From the NCBI GenBank assembly GCA_018057825.1, contig JAGPCY010000029.1, forward strand, positions 58,105 to 122,104: a DNA stretch of 64,000 nucleotides. The letters run 5' to 3'. The position numbers and the translations under genes are program-made. Every line of letters begins with the position of its first letter. The first letter of the stretch is position 1. The notes under the pieces were generated by a model. The model ran no database searches, had not been told where the DNA came from, and saw only the letters and a list, made by a program, of their open reading frames with translations. Positions 54,199 through 63,479 of the stretch are shown here, piece by piece. Source of the stretch: Kofleriaceae bacterium (lineage in GTDB: Bacteria > Myxococcota_A > Polyangia > Haliangiales > Haliangiaceae).

Positions 54199-54984
54199 CT
54201 AGCGCTTGCCGAACAGCTCGGCGAAGAACGCCCGCATCGCCGCCCACGAGCGGGCGTCGGCGGCGGCGTCGTAGGCGCAGCCGGAGGTCGGATCGGCGCC
54301 GGCGTCCTTGTGGGTGAAGCAGTGCACCGCGCCGCCGTAGCTGACGAGCTGCCAGTCGACCTTGCCGTCGGTCATCTGCTTGGTGAAGGCCGCGAGGTCG
54401 GTCGGCGCGACGAAGGGATCGACCGCGCCGTGGAGCGCCAGGACCTTGGCCTTGATCGCGGCGCCGTCGGCCGGGGTCGGCGCGTCGAGCCCGCCGTGGA
54501 AGCTGACCACACCGCCGACGGTGGCGCCGCTGCGCGCTAGCTCGAGGACCGTGGTGCCACCGAAGCAATACCCGATGGCCGCGGTCTTGGTCGGATCGAC
54601 GCGGGGCTGGGCCAGCATCGCGGCGAACCCGGCGGCGACCCGGGCGCGCAGGAGCTTGCGATCGCCCTTGTAGGTCCCGGCCAGCTTGCCAGCCTCGGCG
54701 CGATCCTTGGGCCGCACGCCCTTGCCGTAGATGTCGGCCGCGAACGCGATGTAGCCGAGCTTGGCCAGCATGTCGGCGCGGCCGCGGGCGTTGTCGTCCT
54801 GGCCCATCCAGGCGTGGACCACGAGCACCGCCGGCCGCTTGCCCTTGAACGCGTCGTCCCAGGCCAGGTAGCCCTCGAAGATCTGATCGCCGTCGCGGTA
54901 CTCGACGGTCTTGGTTCGCAGCTTGGCGGAGGCGGAGCCGGCGAGCAGGCCGACGAACAACAGCACGGTGAGAGCGGTGCGCAT
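54199..54984 (-). CDS. Secreted dienelactone hydrolase-family alpha/beta hydrolase
   Basis: 261 residues with a signal peptide cleaved after GSASA (about 20). The triad is visible: nucleophile Cys in GYCFGG, Asp in HGAVDPFV and His in GGAVHCFTH. VVHAWMGQDDNARGRADML and ADIYGKGVRP are typical of the DLH family. Export is unusual for DLH but common in Gram-negative homologues of unknown substrate. It lies 7 bp upstream of the peroxiredoxin-like gene in the same direction, so co-transcription is likely. Confidence 0.9.
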   Translation of the reverse strand: MRTALTVLLFVGLLAGSASAKLRTKTVEYRDGDQIFEGYLAWDDAFKGKRPAVLVVHAWMGQDDNARGRADMLAKLGYIAFAADIYGKGVRPKDRAEAGKLAGTYKGDRKLLRARVAAGFAAMLAQPRVDPTKTAAIGYCFGGTTVLELARSGATVGGVVSFHGGLDAPTPADGAAIKAKVLALHGAVDPFVAPTDLAAFTKQMTDGKVDWQLVSYGGAVHCFTHKDAGADPTSGCAYDAAADARSWAAMRAFFAELFGKR

Positions 54985-55048
54985 GCCGCATCGTGCCACG
55001 GCCGCGGTGTACGATCGCGGCGATGGCGCGCCTGCCGCAACCGGGTCC

Positions 55049-56944
55049 GTGACCGCGCGCGCGTCGGCGGTCGGCGCGGTGGTCGCGTCGGTCCTCGTCT
55101 CGAGCCTCGGGCTCGGCCTCGGCGCGACGGCCGCGGAGGCGGCGCCGTGCCCGGCGACCGCGGCCTGGCTCCGCGGCTGTCGCCTCGACGCGACGCCCAC
55201 GACCTGCGCCGGCGCGGTCGCGGTCGTACGGTTCACGCCCGACGGCGCGCCGGCCCTCGACGTCGAGCTGCGCGCCGACGGCCGCGGGTTCCTGACCGCT
55301 GGCACCGTCGGGCTGTCGCCGGTGGTCGAGGTCGACGACTGGGGCGCGACCCCGTCGGCCTGGCGCGACGCCGTGGCCGCGACCGCGGCGTGCGCGCGGG
55401 CGAGCCCTCCGCCGTTCGAGGTCGGCGTCGAGCGACCGGCGGCGGCCTCGGCCGGCGCGCCGGCGCGCTGGCCGGTGCGCGGGCTCCTCGGCCTCATGCT
55501 CCTCGTCGTCGCAGGGTGGCGCGGTCGACGACGGCTCTGCGCCGCGGTCGGGCGCGCCGGCTGGGGGCTGGGGGCGTCGGTGCCGGTGGTCGCCGCGGCG
55601 CGCGCGCTCTACGCGGCGCCCGCCTTCGCGCACCCCAACGGCCAGGGGCCGATCTGGATCGACTTCGCGCTGTGCGAGCCGTCGACCTACGGCCCCGGCT
55701 ACGCCGAGCTGTTCGGATGGGCCGCGCGCGCCGCCGGTGCCGCGCCCGAGGCCGGGGTGTTCTTCGCGATGGCGGCCCTGGCCGCCCTCGCGCCGGCCGC
55801 GACCTTCCTCGCCGCCCGCGTGGCCGGCGGTGGACGCTGGGTCCCGGGCGCGCTGGCGCTGGCGGTCGCCATCGATCCCGTGGCCCTGCGCCTGGCCGGC
55901 AGCGAGCACTACGCCGGCGCGATCGCTGCGCTGATCGGGCTGGCGGTGGTGGCCGCGCTCCTCGGCGCCGTCGGCGATCGCGCGACCCGCGCGCTGGCGA
56001 TCGTGGCCGCGGGCCTGCTCGCGGCCCAGGCCGCGCGCATCCACGCCATGGCCTGGGCGCCGGTCGCGCTGGTGCCGCTGGTGGCGCTCGCGCCGTCGGG
56101 GAGCTGGCGGGCCCGCGGTCGGCGGACCGCGACGGTGGCGGCCGGCTATCTCGCGACCGTCGCCGTCGCCGCCGGCCCGGCCATCGCCGAGGTCCTCGGC
56201 TCGCGCCTGGTGCGCGAGTATCGCGGCGGCGCCCTCGGGGCGCTGATCGCCGTCGGGCCGATCGCGCTCTTGCTCTTGGTCGCCGCGCTCGCCGCGCTCG
56301 TGGCCGGGCCGCGGCGCGGCGCCGTGGCGGCGATCCTCTGCGGCGGCGCGCTGGCGGTGGCCCAGGGGCTGGCCGCCCCGCAGCCCGACATGGCGCTGCA
56401 GTGGCAGGCGCACCTGCGGCTGTACGCGCCGATCGCGCTGGTCGGCGTCGCGGTCGCCCTCGGTCGGCCGCGCGGTCCGGCCCCGATCGCGCCGCTCCTG
56501 GCCCTGGCGGTGGTGCTGCTCGCCGGCGTCCACGCGGTCGCGGTCCGCGGCGTGATCGCGCCGACCACCGACGCTCTCGAGCAACGCTGGGCCCTGTCCT
56601 GGCGCGGCGAGCTGACCGCCGACGATCGCGTGCTCTACGTCGAGCGCGCCGGCGACCGCGTCCTGCGCCTGCCGCTGTCGCGCTGCCTGGCCGCCCACCC
56701 GCGCTCGCTCCTGGTCCAGGGCGACGCCCCGCCGCCGCCGCTGCCGACGACCGGCCGGCTGTTCTACGTCGAGACCAGCCTGTGCAGCACCCCCGAGGGC
56801 GCGCCGCGGTGCGCGGCCACCCGGGCCCAGGCGGCGTGGCGGCGCCTCGACGGGCGGACCCTGCCGGCCCGGCCCAGCGACTACCAGCCGTACCCGGCCA
56901 CCGTCGTCCCGGTATGGCGCGGCCTCCGCGACCCGGCGCGTTGA
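55049..56944 (+). CDS. Multi-TM membrane protein with periplasmic N-terminal domain (631 aa)
   Basis: GTG 55049 opens a signal sequence (VVASVLVSSLGLGLGATAAEA). A Cys-containing extracytoplasmic domain (about 28-145) precedes at least ten hydrophobic helices (about 150-520) and a soluble C-terminal domain (about 540-631) with three Cys. The loop CEPSTYGPGYAELFGW may line an active site. The layout is similar to GT-C transferases or uncharacterised myxobacterial membrane proteins; no family is firmly recognised. The start is 64 bp from the divergent hydrolase gene. Confidence 0.75.
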   Translation: MTARASAVGAVVASVLVSSLGLGLGATAAEAAPCPATAAWLRGCRLDATPTTCAGAVAVVRFTPDGAPALDVELRADGRGFLTAGTVGLSPVVEVDDWGATPSAWRDAVAATAACARASPPPFEVGVERPAAASAGAPARWPVRGLLGLMLLVVAGWRGRRRLCAAVGRAGWGLGASVPVVAAARALYAAPAFAHPNGQGPIWIDFALCEPSTYGPGYAELFGWAARAAGAAPEAGVFFAMAALAALAPAATFLAARVAGGGRWVPGALALAVAIDPVALRLAGSEHYAGAIAALIGLAVVAALLGAVGDRATRALAIVAAGLLAAQAARIHAMAWAPVALVPLVALAPSGSWRARGRRTATVAAGYLATVAVAAGPAIAEVLGSRLVREYRGGALGALIAVGPIALLLLVAALAALVAGPRRGAVAAILCGGALAVAQGLAAPQPDMALQWQAHLRLYAPIALVGVAVALGRPRGPAPIAPLLALAVVLLAGVHAVAVRGVIAPTTDALEQRWALSWRGELTADDRVLYVERAGDRVLRLPLSRCLAAHPRSLLVQGDAPPPPLPTTGRLFYVETSLCSTPEGAPRCAATRAQAAWRRLDGRTLPARPSDYQPYPATVVPVWRGLRDPAR

Positions 56945-56978
56945 TGAGGGCGCCTCGCGCTTGCGGGGGACCGCCGCG

Positions 56979-58718
56979 ATGGCGACACTGCCGAGTCAGG
57001 TGTCGGATACGCAGGCGCAACCGGTCGCGACCCGGTCGGGAGGTCCCGGCGGCTTCGGCCACACCGTGGCGCTCCTCGAGCTGTTGTTGACGGTCGGGTA
57101 CGTCGACGGGGTCTTCCACCAGCGCGAGCACGCGTTCATCGAGCGCTACCTCGACTCGCTCTTGATCGTCATCGAGGCCTCGGGGGCCGGCGGCGCCGAC
57201 GAGCGGGCCCGGCTGCGCGCCGCCTGGCAGAGCCACCTCAATGAGCAGTACGCCCGGCTCCAGGGCGGCGTGGCCCAGCTCGCCGACGAGACCACCCTGC
57301 CGTCGGATCCCGCCCACATTCCGGCGCGCCTCAAGTCCCGCGCCGTGGCCCTGTTCCGCGGGCTGCCGGCCGCCGAGCAGACCACCGCGCTCGAGCTGGT
57401 CCGGGCCCTGATGCACGCCGACGGCCTGGTCAGCCCGCCCGAGCAGGCGCTCTACGAGGAGCTCCTGGGTTACTTCGCCGCCGCGGTCCGCGATCCCACC
57501 GCTCAGACCCTGACCGCGCGCGCGCCGTCGCTGACCGCGGCCGAGCGGCCGATCGCGCTGGGGGCGATGCAGCGGCTGCCGCTCCTGGCGGCCGCCCATC
57601 CGCTGCTCGATCCCCTCGAGCAGACCTTCTCGCCTCACCCGGTCGAGCTCCAGGCCCAGGTCGCCCTCGACTACCAGCTCGCGGTCTCGGCTATGGGCGT
57701 ATGGCAGCGGCTGCGCGCGGTCGGCGACGGGCTCCTCGACGGCGTGACCGACATCGCCCGGGTCCCGACCGGCGCCCAGTTCCTCGACCGCCATGTCCAC
57801 GTGATCCGTCCGACCGAGCCGGTCGAGGTGATCGTGGTCGGCGATCTCCACGGCTGCTACGGCTGCCTGAAGGCGGTCCTGCTCCAGACCAACTTCGTCA
57901 ACCGGGTGTGGGCGCGGCAGTGGGACCCGACCCGCCACGGCGACGTCAAGCTGGTCTTCCTCGGCGACTACATCGATCGCGGGCGGTTCAGCTTCGACGG
58001 CGTCCTGCGCGCGGTGCTGCAGCTCCTGGTGGCGATGCCCGACAACGTCTTCGTCCTGCGCGGCAACCACGAGTACTTCCACTCGTCGGGCGGGCGGGTG
58101 TGGAGCGGCGTCCATCCGGCCGAGGCCCTGGCCTCGCTGTCGCCCCACGTCCCGCGCGAGATGCTCGAGGCCTACCGGGTGCTGTTCGAGCACATGCCGA
58201 CCGCGGTCTTGCTCGATCGCACGCTCCTGGTCCACGGCGGCGTGCCGCGCGACGACACCCTGGCCGAGCACTGGCGCGATCTCGCCAGCCTCAACCACCC
58301 CGAGCTGCGGTTCCAGATGATGTGGAGCGACCCCGAGCAGGTCGATCACGTCCCCCTCGAGCTGCAGCGCGCCAGCGCGCGCTTCGGGTTCGGCCGCGCC
58401 CAGTTCCAGGCCTTCATGGAGAAGGCCGGGCTGCGGACGATGATCCGCGGCCACGAGAAGATCGACCGCGGCTTCGACGTGGTCTTCGATCTCGGCGATC
58501 GGCTGCTGCTCAACCTGTTCACCGCCGGCGGCTACGACAACCGCGATCTGCCGGTCGACAGCTCGTACCGCGGCGTGCGGCCGATGGCGCTGACGATCTT
58601 CCACGACGCCAACGGGCAGCGCGCGGTGCCGTGGCCGGTCGAGTACCAGGCGTTCAACTCCGAGGTCCACAACGGCCTGCACCGCCGCGGGCCGCTCTTG
58701 CCGTACCGCTACGGCTGA
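56979..58718 (+). CDS. PPP-family protein phosphatase with N-terminal TerB-like domain
   Basis: 579 residues from ATG 56979. Residues about 35-165 form two TerB-like helical segments (LLELLLTVGYVDGVFHQREH and LVRALMHADGLVSPPEQALY). The phosphatase domain (about 280-560) has all PPP motifs: GD289-x-H291-G, GD330-YIDRG, GN363-H364-E and later LLVHGG and IRGHEK. It should dephosphorylate Ser/Thr (or nucleotides of the ApaH type) with a dimetal site. A TerB-like sensor on a PPP phosphatase is unusual and might couple metal or membrane stress to dephosphorylation. Confidence 0.9.
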   Translation: MATLPSQVSDTQAQPVATRSGGPGGFGHTVALLELLLTVGYVDGVFHQREHAFIERYLDSLLIVIEASGAGGADERARLRAAWQSHLNEQYARLQGGVAQLADETTLPSDPAHIPARLKSRAVALFRGLPAAEQTTALELVRALMHADGLVSPPEQALYEELLGYFAAAVRDPTAQTLTARAPSLTAAERPIALGAMQRLPLLAAAHPLLDPLEQTFSPHPVELQAQVALDYQLAVSAMGVWQRLRAVGDGLLDGVTDIARVPTGAQFLDRHVHVIRPTEPVEVIVVGDLHGCYGCLKAVLLQTNFVNRVWARQWDPTRHGDVKLVFLGDYIDRGRFSFDGVLRAVLQLLVAMPDNVFVLRGNHEYFHSSGGRVWSGVHPAEALASLSPHVPREMLEAYRVLFEHMPTAVLLDRTLLVHGGVPRDDTLAEHWRDLASLNHPELRFQMMWSDPEQVDHVPLELQRASARFGFGRAQFQAFMEKAGLRTMIRGHEKIDRGFDVVFDLGDRLLLNLFTAGGYDNRDLPVDSSYRGVRPMALTIFHDANGQRAVPWPVEYQAFNSEVHNGLHRRGPLLPYRYG

Positions 58719-58735
58719 GCGCGTCGGGCGAACGC

Positions 58736-59842
58736 TCAGCGGGCCAGCGCCGCGCGGATGACGCCGTCCGCGGCCTTGAGCGCCGCGACCCGATCGACCA
58801 CCGAGGCCCCGGCGGTGACCGTCGCGACCAGCTCGCCTAGCGGCCGCCGCGCGCGGCGGTTGTCGACGAAGGCCTGGCCGAGGCGGCGGACCAGGCCGCC
58901 GGGGTCGACGCCGGGCAGCTCGATCGGCCCGGGCTTGAGCGTCGGCACCGCGGCCCAGCGCGCGGCGAGGCCGGTCAGCGGCGCCTGCTCCGACCACAGC
59001 GTGGTCAGCTCCTGCAGGCCGAGGTCGCGGCCAGCCAGCGCGACGCCGTCCGCGACGTGGCCGAGCCAGGCCAGCCACATCGTCGGCAGCGCGGCGACCG
59101 TGGCGGCGCGATCGCCCGCGCGCGGGCCGTACAGCTCGTTGAAGCGCAACGACGGCGTCAACCACAGCGCCGCCGCCAGGGTCGCGCCCGTCGGGGCTCG
59201 CCACGGGACCCCGAGGATCGCCCGGCTGGCGCCGTCGACCGTGGCCAACGCGTCGCCATGATCGGCGCCCCCGGCCTGGGCCACCCAGCCGGCCGCGAGG
59301 TCGGCGGAGGCCGCCGCCGCGAAGCACGCCGCGGTGATCGGGCGCTCGCGCGTCACCAGCTCGCGGCCCTCGCGCTCGGCGTCGCTCGCCGGCAGCGGCG
59401 TGCCGACGATCGCCGGGTCGGCCACGGCCTCGATCTCGTCCCACACCTCGGCGTGAGACGCGCCGTCGCCGCCGACCGCGAGGGGGCACACGACGCTGTT
59501 GTAGTCGACGACGGTGTAGCTACCGAGGCGGAACACGCGGTTGTACGGGAACAACCGGCACGACGCCGGCTTGGCCGCGCGGCCGTCTTCGGCCTCGATC
59601 CGACACCAGCCGTCATCGGTGAGAAACCAGCACCGATCGCGCGGGTTCCACACCGTGAGCGCGGCGCCGCGGCGGCGCACGTAGCCGGCGATCGCCGGCC
59701 GTCGCGCGACCAGCGCGTCGAGCTGGCCGCCGGTGACGTCGAGGCCGATGCCTAGCCCCTTGCAGCACGCGCCGCAGCCGGCGCAGCGATACGACAGCCC
59801 GCGATCGGGCCAGGTGAACCACACGCGCGCGAGGTCGCCCAC
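58736..59842 (-). CDS. YkgJ-like CxxCxxCC cluster protein
   Basis: 368 residues from GTG 59842; the longer frame upstream shadows the divergent gene. The N-terminus carries C20-AG-C23-GA-C26-C27 (CAGCGACCKGLG), then CWFLTDDGWC and CRLFPYN, the pattern of the YkgJ/Fe-S or zinc-binding cluster family (formerly UPF0153/DUF-type). The remaining 230 residues are helical with no known domain. Cluster binding is likely; the reaction is unknown. It is convergent with the phosphatase gene (17 bp). Confidence 0.85.
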   Translation of the reverse strand: MGDLARVWFTWPDRGLSYRCAGCGACCKGLGIGLDVTGGQLDALVARRPAIAGYVRRRGAALTVWNPRDRCWFLTDDGWCRIEAEDGRAAKPASCRLFPYNRVFRLGSYTVVDYNSVVCPLAVGGDGASHAEVWDEIEAVADPAIVGTPLPASDAEREGRELVTRERPITAACFAAAASADLAAGWVAQAGGADHGDALATVDGASRAILGVPWRAPTGATLAAALWLTPSLRFNELYGPRAGDRAATVAALPTMWLAWLGHVADGVALAGRDLGLQELTTLWSEQAPLTGLAARWAAVPTLKPGPIELPGVDPGGLVRRLGQAFVDNRRARRPLGELVATVTAGASVVDRVAALKAADGVIRAALAR

Positions 59843-59905
59843 GCGACATGCTACCGCGACCGGACCGCGTCGTGGACGCCGGAACCGCGCTACCTTCGAC
59901 GCGAC

Positions 59906-60415
59906 ATGAGAAGCGGCTCCGCGATCCTGCTCGCGTCCCTCGCGCTGTGCGGGGCGCCTGCGACGCTCGTGGCCGAGCCCCGCCCGATCGAGACGACCGT
60001 GCGGATCGGCTTCGCCCACTTCGACGCGCCGGCCGATTGTGGCTACTGCGCGGCGATGTCCTCGCCCGGGCTCGAGGCGGCCCTCGCGTACCCGATGTCC
60101 GCCGACCTCGAGCTGCGCGCCCAGGCCTGGTGGTACCAGAGCTCGCTCGAGGGACGCCTCGCTGCGCTGGGCTTCGGTCTCGGCACCCGATCGCGGCCGT
60201 GGTCGGCGCGAGTGACCCTGAGCGGACAGTGGTCCTGGCTCCACAACGCTGACGGCGGCGACGGCGACTCGGAGAGCTTGCTCTTGGCCGGCGAGGGCGC
60301 GGTCCAGACCGGGCGCGCGGGGCGGTTCGCGACCGAGCTCGCCGTCCGTGCCGGTTGGGCGTTCGCGGACGGCGGCGCGGCGTTGCTCGCTGCGAGCTAC
60401 GGGGTGGCGTGGTGA
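59906..60415 (+). CDS. Secreted beta-barrel protein with CxxC, module copy A1
   Basis: 169 residues. A signal peptide (cleaved near LVAEP) is followed by RPIETTVRIGFAHFDAPAD, then C45-G-Y-C48, then alternating amphipathic strands ending in GVAW, the typical end of a small outer-membrane barrel. It is homologous to copy A2 at 61299-61817. The stop overlaps the start of B1 (GTGA). No known family. The CxxC may bind metal or form a redox-active disulphide. Confidence 0.8.
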   Translation: MRSGSAILLASLALCGAPATLVAEPRPIETTVRIGFAHFDAPADCGYCAAMSSPGLEAALAYPMSADLELRAQAWWYQSSLEGRLAALGFGLGTRSRPWSARVTLSGQWSWLHNADGGDGDSESLLLAGEGAVQTGRAGRFATELAVRAGWAFADGGAALLAASYGVAW

Positions 60416-61242
60416 AGGCGATCGTCCTGGGCGTGCTGGCGGCGACCGGCGTCGCCCACGCCGACGGCGCGGACCGCGGGTTCTGGCTCGGCAGCGTCGA
60501 CGACGCAGACCACCTGGAGCTGACCCTGACCACCAACGAGTATCGGTGCGACGGCTGCACGTCGACCTCGTGGATCTCCCTCGCGCTAGCCGATCTGGCC
60601 GGCCAGCACCAGCTCGCCGACGGGCTGACGGTCTTCGGGCAGCTCAGCGTCGTGCGCCAGGGGGCTGTGGAGGTGCCGATCGGCTACTCGAGCGACGTCG
60701 AGTGGTTCGCCGGTCCGGCGACGCTCGGCCTGCGCCAGCGCCTGCGGTCGCCGACCCCCGCGCTGACCTGGGCGGTGGCGCCGTCGGTCACGATCCCGCG
60801 CAATAGCCCCGAGGCGGCGCGGTTGCTGCGGCCCGACGAGACCTTCTATCCGTCGGTGCTCGGCACGCTGCGGGTCGCGCTCGAGGCGCGCTGGCGCCCG
60901 GGGCGCTGGTGGCTCGCCGGTTCGCTCGCCGGCGCGATCGAGACCCCCGAGGGGCTCGACTACGCGCTCACGGCGCGGGCGATCGGCGCGGTGGGGGTGG
61001 CGCTGTCCGATGAGGTCGCCGCGGTGGTCGAGGGCGCCGTGACCTTGATCCGCGATGTCAACGAATGTGGCCGGTGCCGCGACGTCGGCACGCTCCGCCG
61101 TCCCTTCGTCGGCGCCGGCCTGCGCGGCGCCTGGCGCCACGTCACCCTGGCCGGTCACGTCGGCTACCAGCTCGACGACGACGAGCGCCTCACGCTGCAC
61201 ACGCCGGTGGCGGTCGACTTCGTGATCGGCGCCACCTGGTAG
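60412..61242 (+). CDS. Secreted beta-barrel protein with two CxxC motifs, module copy B1
   Basis: 276 residues from GTG 60412 (GTGA overlap with A1). A short signal peptide (VKAIVLGVLAATGVAHA) precedes FWLGSVDDADHLELTLTTNE, C46-DG-C49, about ten strands, and a second pair C219-GR-C222 near the end (NECGRCRD); it closes with FVIGATW. WFAGPATLGLRQRL and SVTIPRNSPE are conserved in B2. It is probably a 10-12-stranded outer-membrane barrel. Confidence 0.8.
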   Translation: MKAIVLGVLAATGVAHADGADRGFWLGSVDDADHLELTLTTNEYRCDGCTSTSWISLALADLAGQHQLADGLTVFGQLSVVRQGAVEVPIGYSSDVEWFAGPATLGLRQRLRSPTPALTWAVAPSVTIPRNSPEAARLLRPDETFYPSVLGTLRVALEARWRPGRWWLAGSLAGAIETPEGLDYALTARAIGAVGVALSDEVAAVVEGAVTLIRDVNECGRCRDVGTLRRPFVGAGLRGAWRHVTLAGHVGYQLDDDERLTLHTPVAVDFVIGATW

Positions 61243-61298
61243 GCGGTCCGGTGCGGGGCGCCGCGCGCCGCGCCGACCGGGTGAGGTACGTTCCAGCG

Positions 61299-61817
61299 GT
61301 GACGACCTCTCGGGTGATCGCGGTCGCGCTGCTCGGGGCCGTCGGCCCGCTCGGCGCGCCAACGCCAGTCGCCGCCGAGCCGCGTCCGATCGAGAAGACC
61401 GTGCGGATCGGCTTCGCGAACTTCGACGCGCCGGCCGACTGCAGCTACTGCGCGGCGCTCTACGCGCCCGGGGTCGAGGCGGCGGTGTCGAGCCGCCAGC
61501 CGTCGGGCGTCGAGCTGCGCGCCCAGGCGTGGTGGTACCAGAGCGCCTACGACGGTCGCGCCCTCGCGCTCACGCTGGGGCTCGGGGTGCGACGCGAGCG
61601 CTGGTCGGCGCGGGCCAACGTCGGCGGACAGTGGATCTCGTTTCACGAGGGCGATGGCGGCTCGGGGATCTCGACGGGGCTCGTGGCCGCCGCCGAGGTC
61701 GCGGCCGAGACCGGTCGCGTCGGTCGCGTCGCCACCGAGCTACAGGTCCGCTACGGCTACACCTTCGACGATGGCGGGTCCGGCGTGATCGCGCTCGGCT
61801 ACGGGGTGGTGTGGTGA
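61299..61817 (+). CDS. Secreted beta-barrel protein with CxxC, module copy A2
   Basis: 172 residues from GTG 61299. The same arrangement as A1: signal, RPIEKTVRIGFANFDAPAD, C48-S-Y-C51, LRAQAWWYQS, then strands to YGVVW. It diverged from A1 at many residues but keeps the cysteines, so the duplication is old and selected. The stop overlaps the B2 start (GTGA), repeating the A1-B1 coupling. Confidence 0.8.
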   Translation: MTTSRVIAVALLGAVGPLGAPTPVAAEPRPIEKTVRIGFANFDAPADCSYCAALYAPGVEAAVSSRQPSGVELRAQAWWYQSAYDGRALALTLGLGVRRERWSARANVGGQWISFHEGDGGSGISTGLVAAAEVAAETGRVGRVATELQVRYGYTFDDGGSGVIALGYGVVW

Positions 61818-62647
61818 GGGCGGCGGCGCTGGTGGTGGGGTTGGTCGCGACCGTGGGGAGCGCGCGCGCCGACGACGGGCGCGGGTTCTGGACCGGCGAT
61901 GTCGACGCCGCCAACCACGTCGAACTCACCCTGACCGCGACCGCGTTTCGCTGCGAGTCGTGCGCCGAGCCGCGCTGGACCGACTTCGCGATGGCCGATC
62001 TCGCAGGACAACAGCGCATCGTCGACGGCCTGGCCGGGTTCGCTCAGGTGAGCCTCCTGTACCGCGGCGACACCGGGGGCATCGATGGCGAGGCCGACTG
62101 GTTCGCTGGCCCGGTCACGCTCGGGCTGCGCCAGCGGCTCGCCCTCGACCTGCCCGGGGTGCGCGTCGCGTTGGTCCCGTCGGTGACGATCCCGCGCACC
62201 GCCGGCGGCGGCAAGGCCAGCACCTCGGTGGCGGTCGCGCACCTGCTGCGGCCCGACGCCAGCATGTACCCGGTCAAGGTCGGCACCGGCCGCCTGGCGC
62301 TCGAGGTCCGCTGGCAGTCGGGGCGATGGTGGCTGGCCGGCACCATGGCCGCCGCGGTCCACGGCGTGAACGGCATCGAGCGGGAGTTCAGCGCGCGCGC
62401 CGTCGCCACGATCGGCGCGATGGTCGTGCCCGACGTGACCGCGGTCTTCGAGGTGAACGACGGCGCGTCGTGTATCGCCTGCGAGGACGACCGCCAGCAC
62501 ACCCGCAGCTTCGTCGGCGCCGGGCTGCGCGGCGCGTGGGGCTGGGGCACCCTCGCCGGGCACGTCGGCTACGGCCTCGACGACGACCCGGACCTCACGC
62601 TTCGGCCCCCGGTGACGATCGATGTCACCGTGGGCGCCCGCTGGTAG
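61814..62647 (+). CDS. Secreted beta-barrel protein with two CxxC motifs, module copy B2
   Basis: 277 residues from GTG 61814. Signal peptide, FWTGDVDAANHVELTLTATA, C47-ES-C50, barrel strands with WFAGPVTLGLRQRLAL, second pair C220-IA-C223 and final VTVGARW. The residue-level match to B1 is throughout the length. Both CxxC pairs are retained at equivalent places, which supports a functional role such as metal binding or disulphide bracing. Confidence 0.8.
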   Translation: MRAAALVVGLVATVGSARADDGRGFWTGDVDAANHVELTLTATAFRCESCAEPRWTDFAMADLAGQQRIVDGLAGFAQVSLLYRGDTGGIDGEADWFAGPVTLGLRQRLALDLPGVRVALVPSVTIPRTAGGGKASTSVAVAHLLRPDASMYPVKVGTGRLALEVRWQSGRWWLAGTMAAAVHGVNGIEREFSARAVATIGAMVVPDVTAVFEVNDGASCIACEDDRQHTRSFVGAGLRGAWGWGTLAGHVGYGLDDDPDLTLRPPVTIDVTVGARW

Positions 62648-62695
62648 GTCTCGCCGTGGTGGCCGGCGCCCGGGCGGATCGGTAGTATTGCCCCG

Positions 62696-63424
62696 ATGTA
62701 CCGCTGGGCTCTCGTCGGACTCGCTGCGGTCGGCTGCGGGTTCGACCCGCGCGGCGCCGCTGGCGATGGCGATGGCGGCGGCGCCGGGGATGGGCCCGCG
62801 GCGCCGGTCGACGGTGGCCCTGACGCCGGCCCGACGTGCACGATCGCGCCGACCGGGCCGATCGCGACCTCGTCGCAGCTCGCCTCATCGACGGGCGGCG
62901 GGCCCCGGGCCCCGCTGGTCTGCCCCGCCGGGCAGTGGGCGGTCGCGGCGGCCTTCGATCTCACCGATAACCCGATCGCGAACCACGGCGGCGAGCGGCT
63001 GATCGACGGCCTGACCATCCGGTGTGGCGCGATCACGCTGACCGCCGGGGCGCCCGAGGTCGTTCGCGGCGAACCCCAGAGCGTGCTCGGCGGCGACACC
63101 GCCAACTGCTCGGCGTACTTCGCGACCACGCGCAGCGACGAGACGGCGTGTCCGAGCGGCTCGGTGTGGGTCGGCCTGTCGATCCATCGCCCCGACGAGG
63201 TCTTGTTCAACGACGTCGGGCTGCGGTGCGCGACCCTGGCGGCCGATGGCTCGGTCGGCACCTCGATCGCGACCGTGCCGGTCCCGGGCACCGGCACGTC
63301 GTCGAGTGAGATCCAGGTCATCGACTGCCCGGCCGGCACCGCGGTGATCGGCCTGACCGCGCGTTCGGGCTGCGGCATCGACGGGTTGTCGCTGCAGTGT
63401 CAGGCCCTGGCGTGTGGCCTTTGA
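62696..63424 (+). CDS. Secreted lipoprotein with Cys-rich beta domain (242 aa)
   Basis: Lipobox AVGC (Cys14), then a Gly/Asp-rich spacer (GDGDGGGAGDGPAAPVDGGP) and a domain with eight Cys in repeated pattern: VCPAGQWAVAAAF, IRCGAITL, CPSGSVWVGLSIHR, LRCATL, DCPAGTAVIGLTA and LQCQAL. The repeats of CPxGxxxxGLxxR type resemble the beta-prism/Jacalin-like or secreted sialidase-like repeats of myxobacteria, but I cannot name the family. Probably an extracellular binding protein. Confidence 0.8.
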   Translation: MYRWALVGLAAVGCGFDPRGAAGDGDGGGAGDGPAAPVDGGPDAGPTCTIAPTGPIATSSQLASSTGGGPRAPLVCPAGQWAVAAAFDLTDNPIANHGGERLIDGLTIRCGAITLTAGAPEVVRGEPQSVLGGDTANCSAYFATTRSDETACPSGSVWVGLSIHRPDEVLFNDVGLRCATLAADGSVGTSIATVPVPGTGTSSSEIQVIDCPAGTAVIGLTARSGCGIDGLSLQCQALACGL

Positions 63425-63479
63425 GGCTCGGCGAAAAATTCCTGCTGGCGCGATCCCTCGAGTTGCCCTAGGATCTCTT

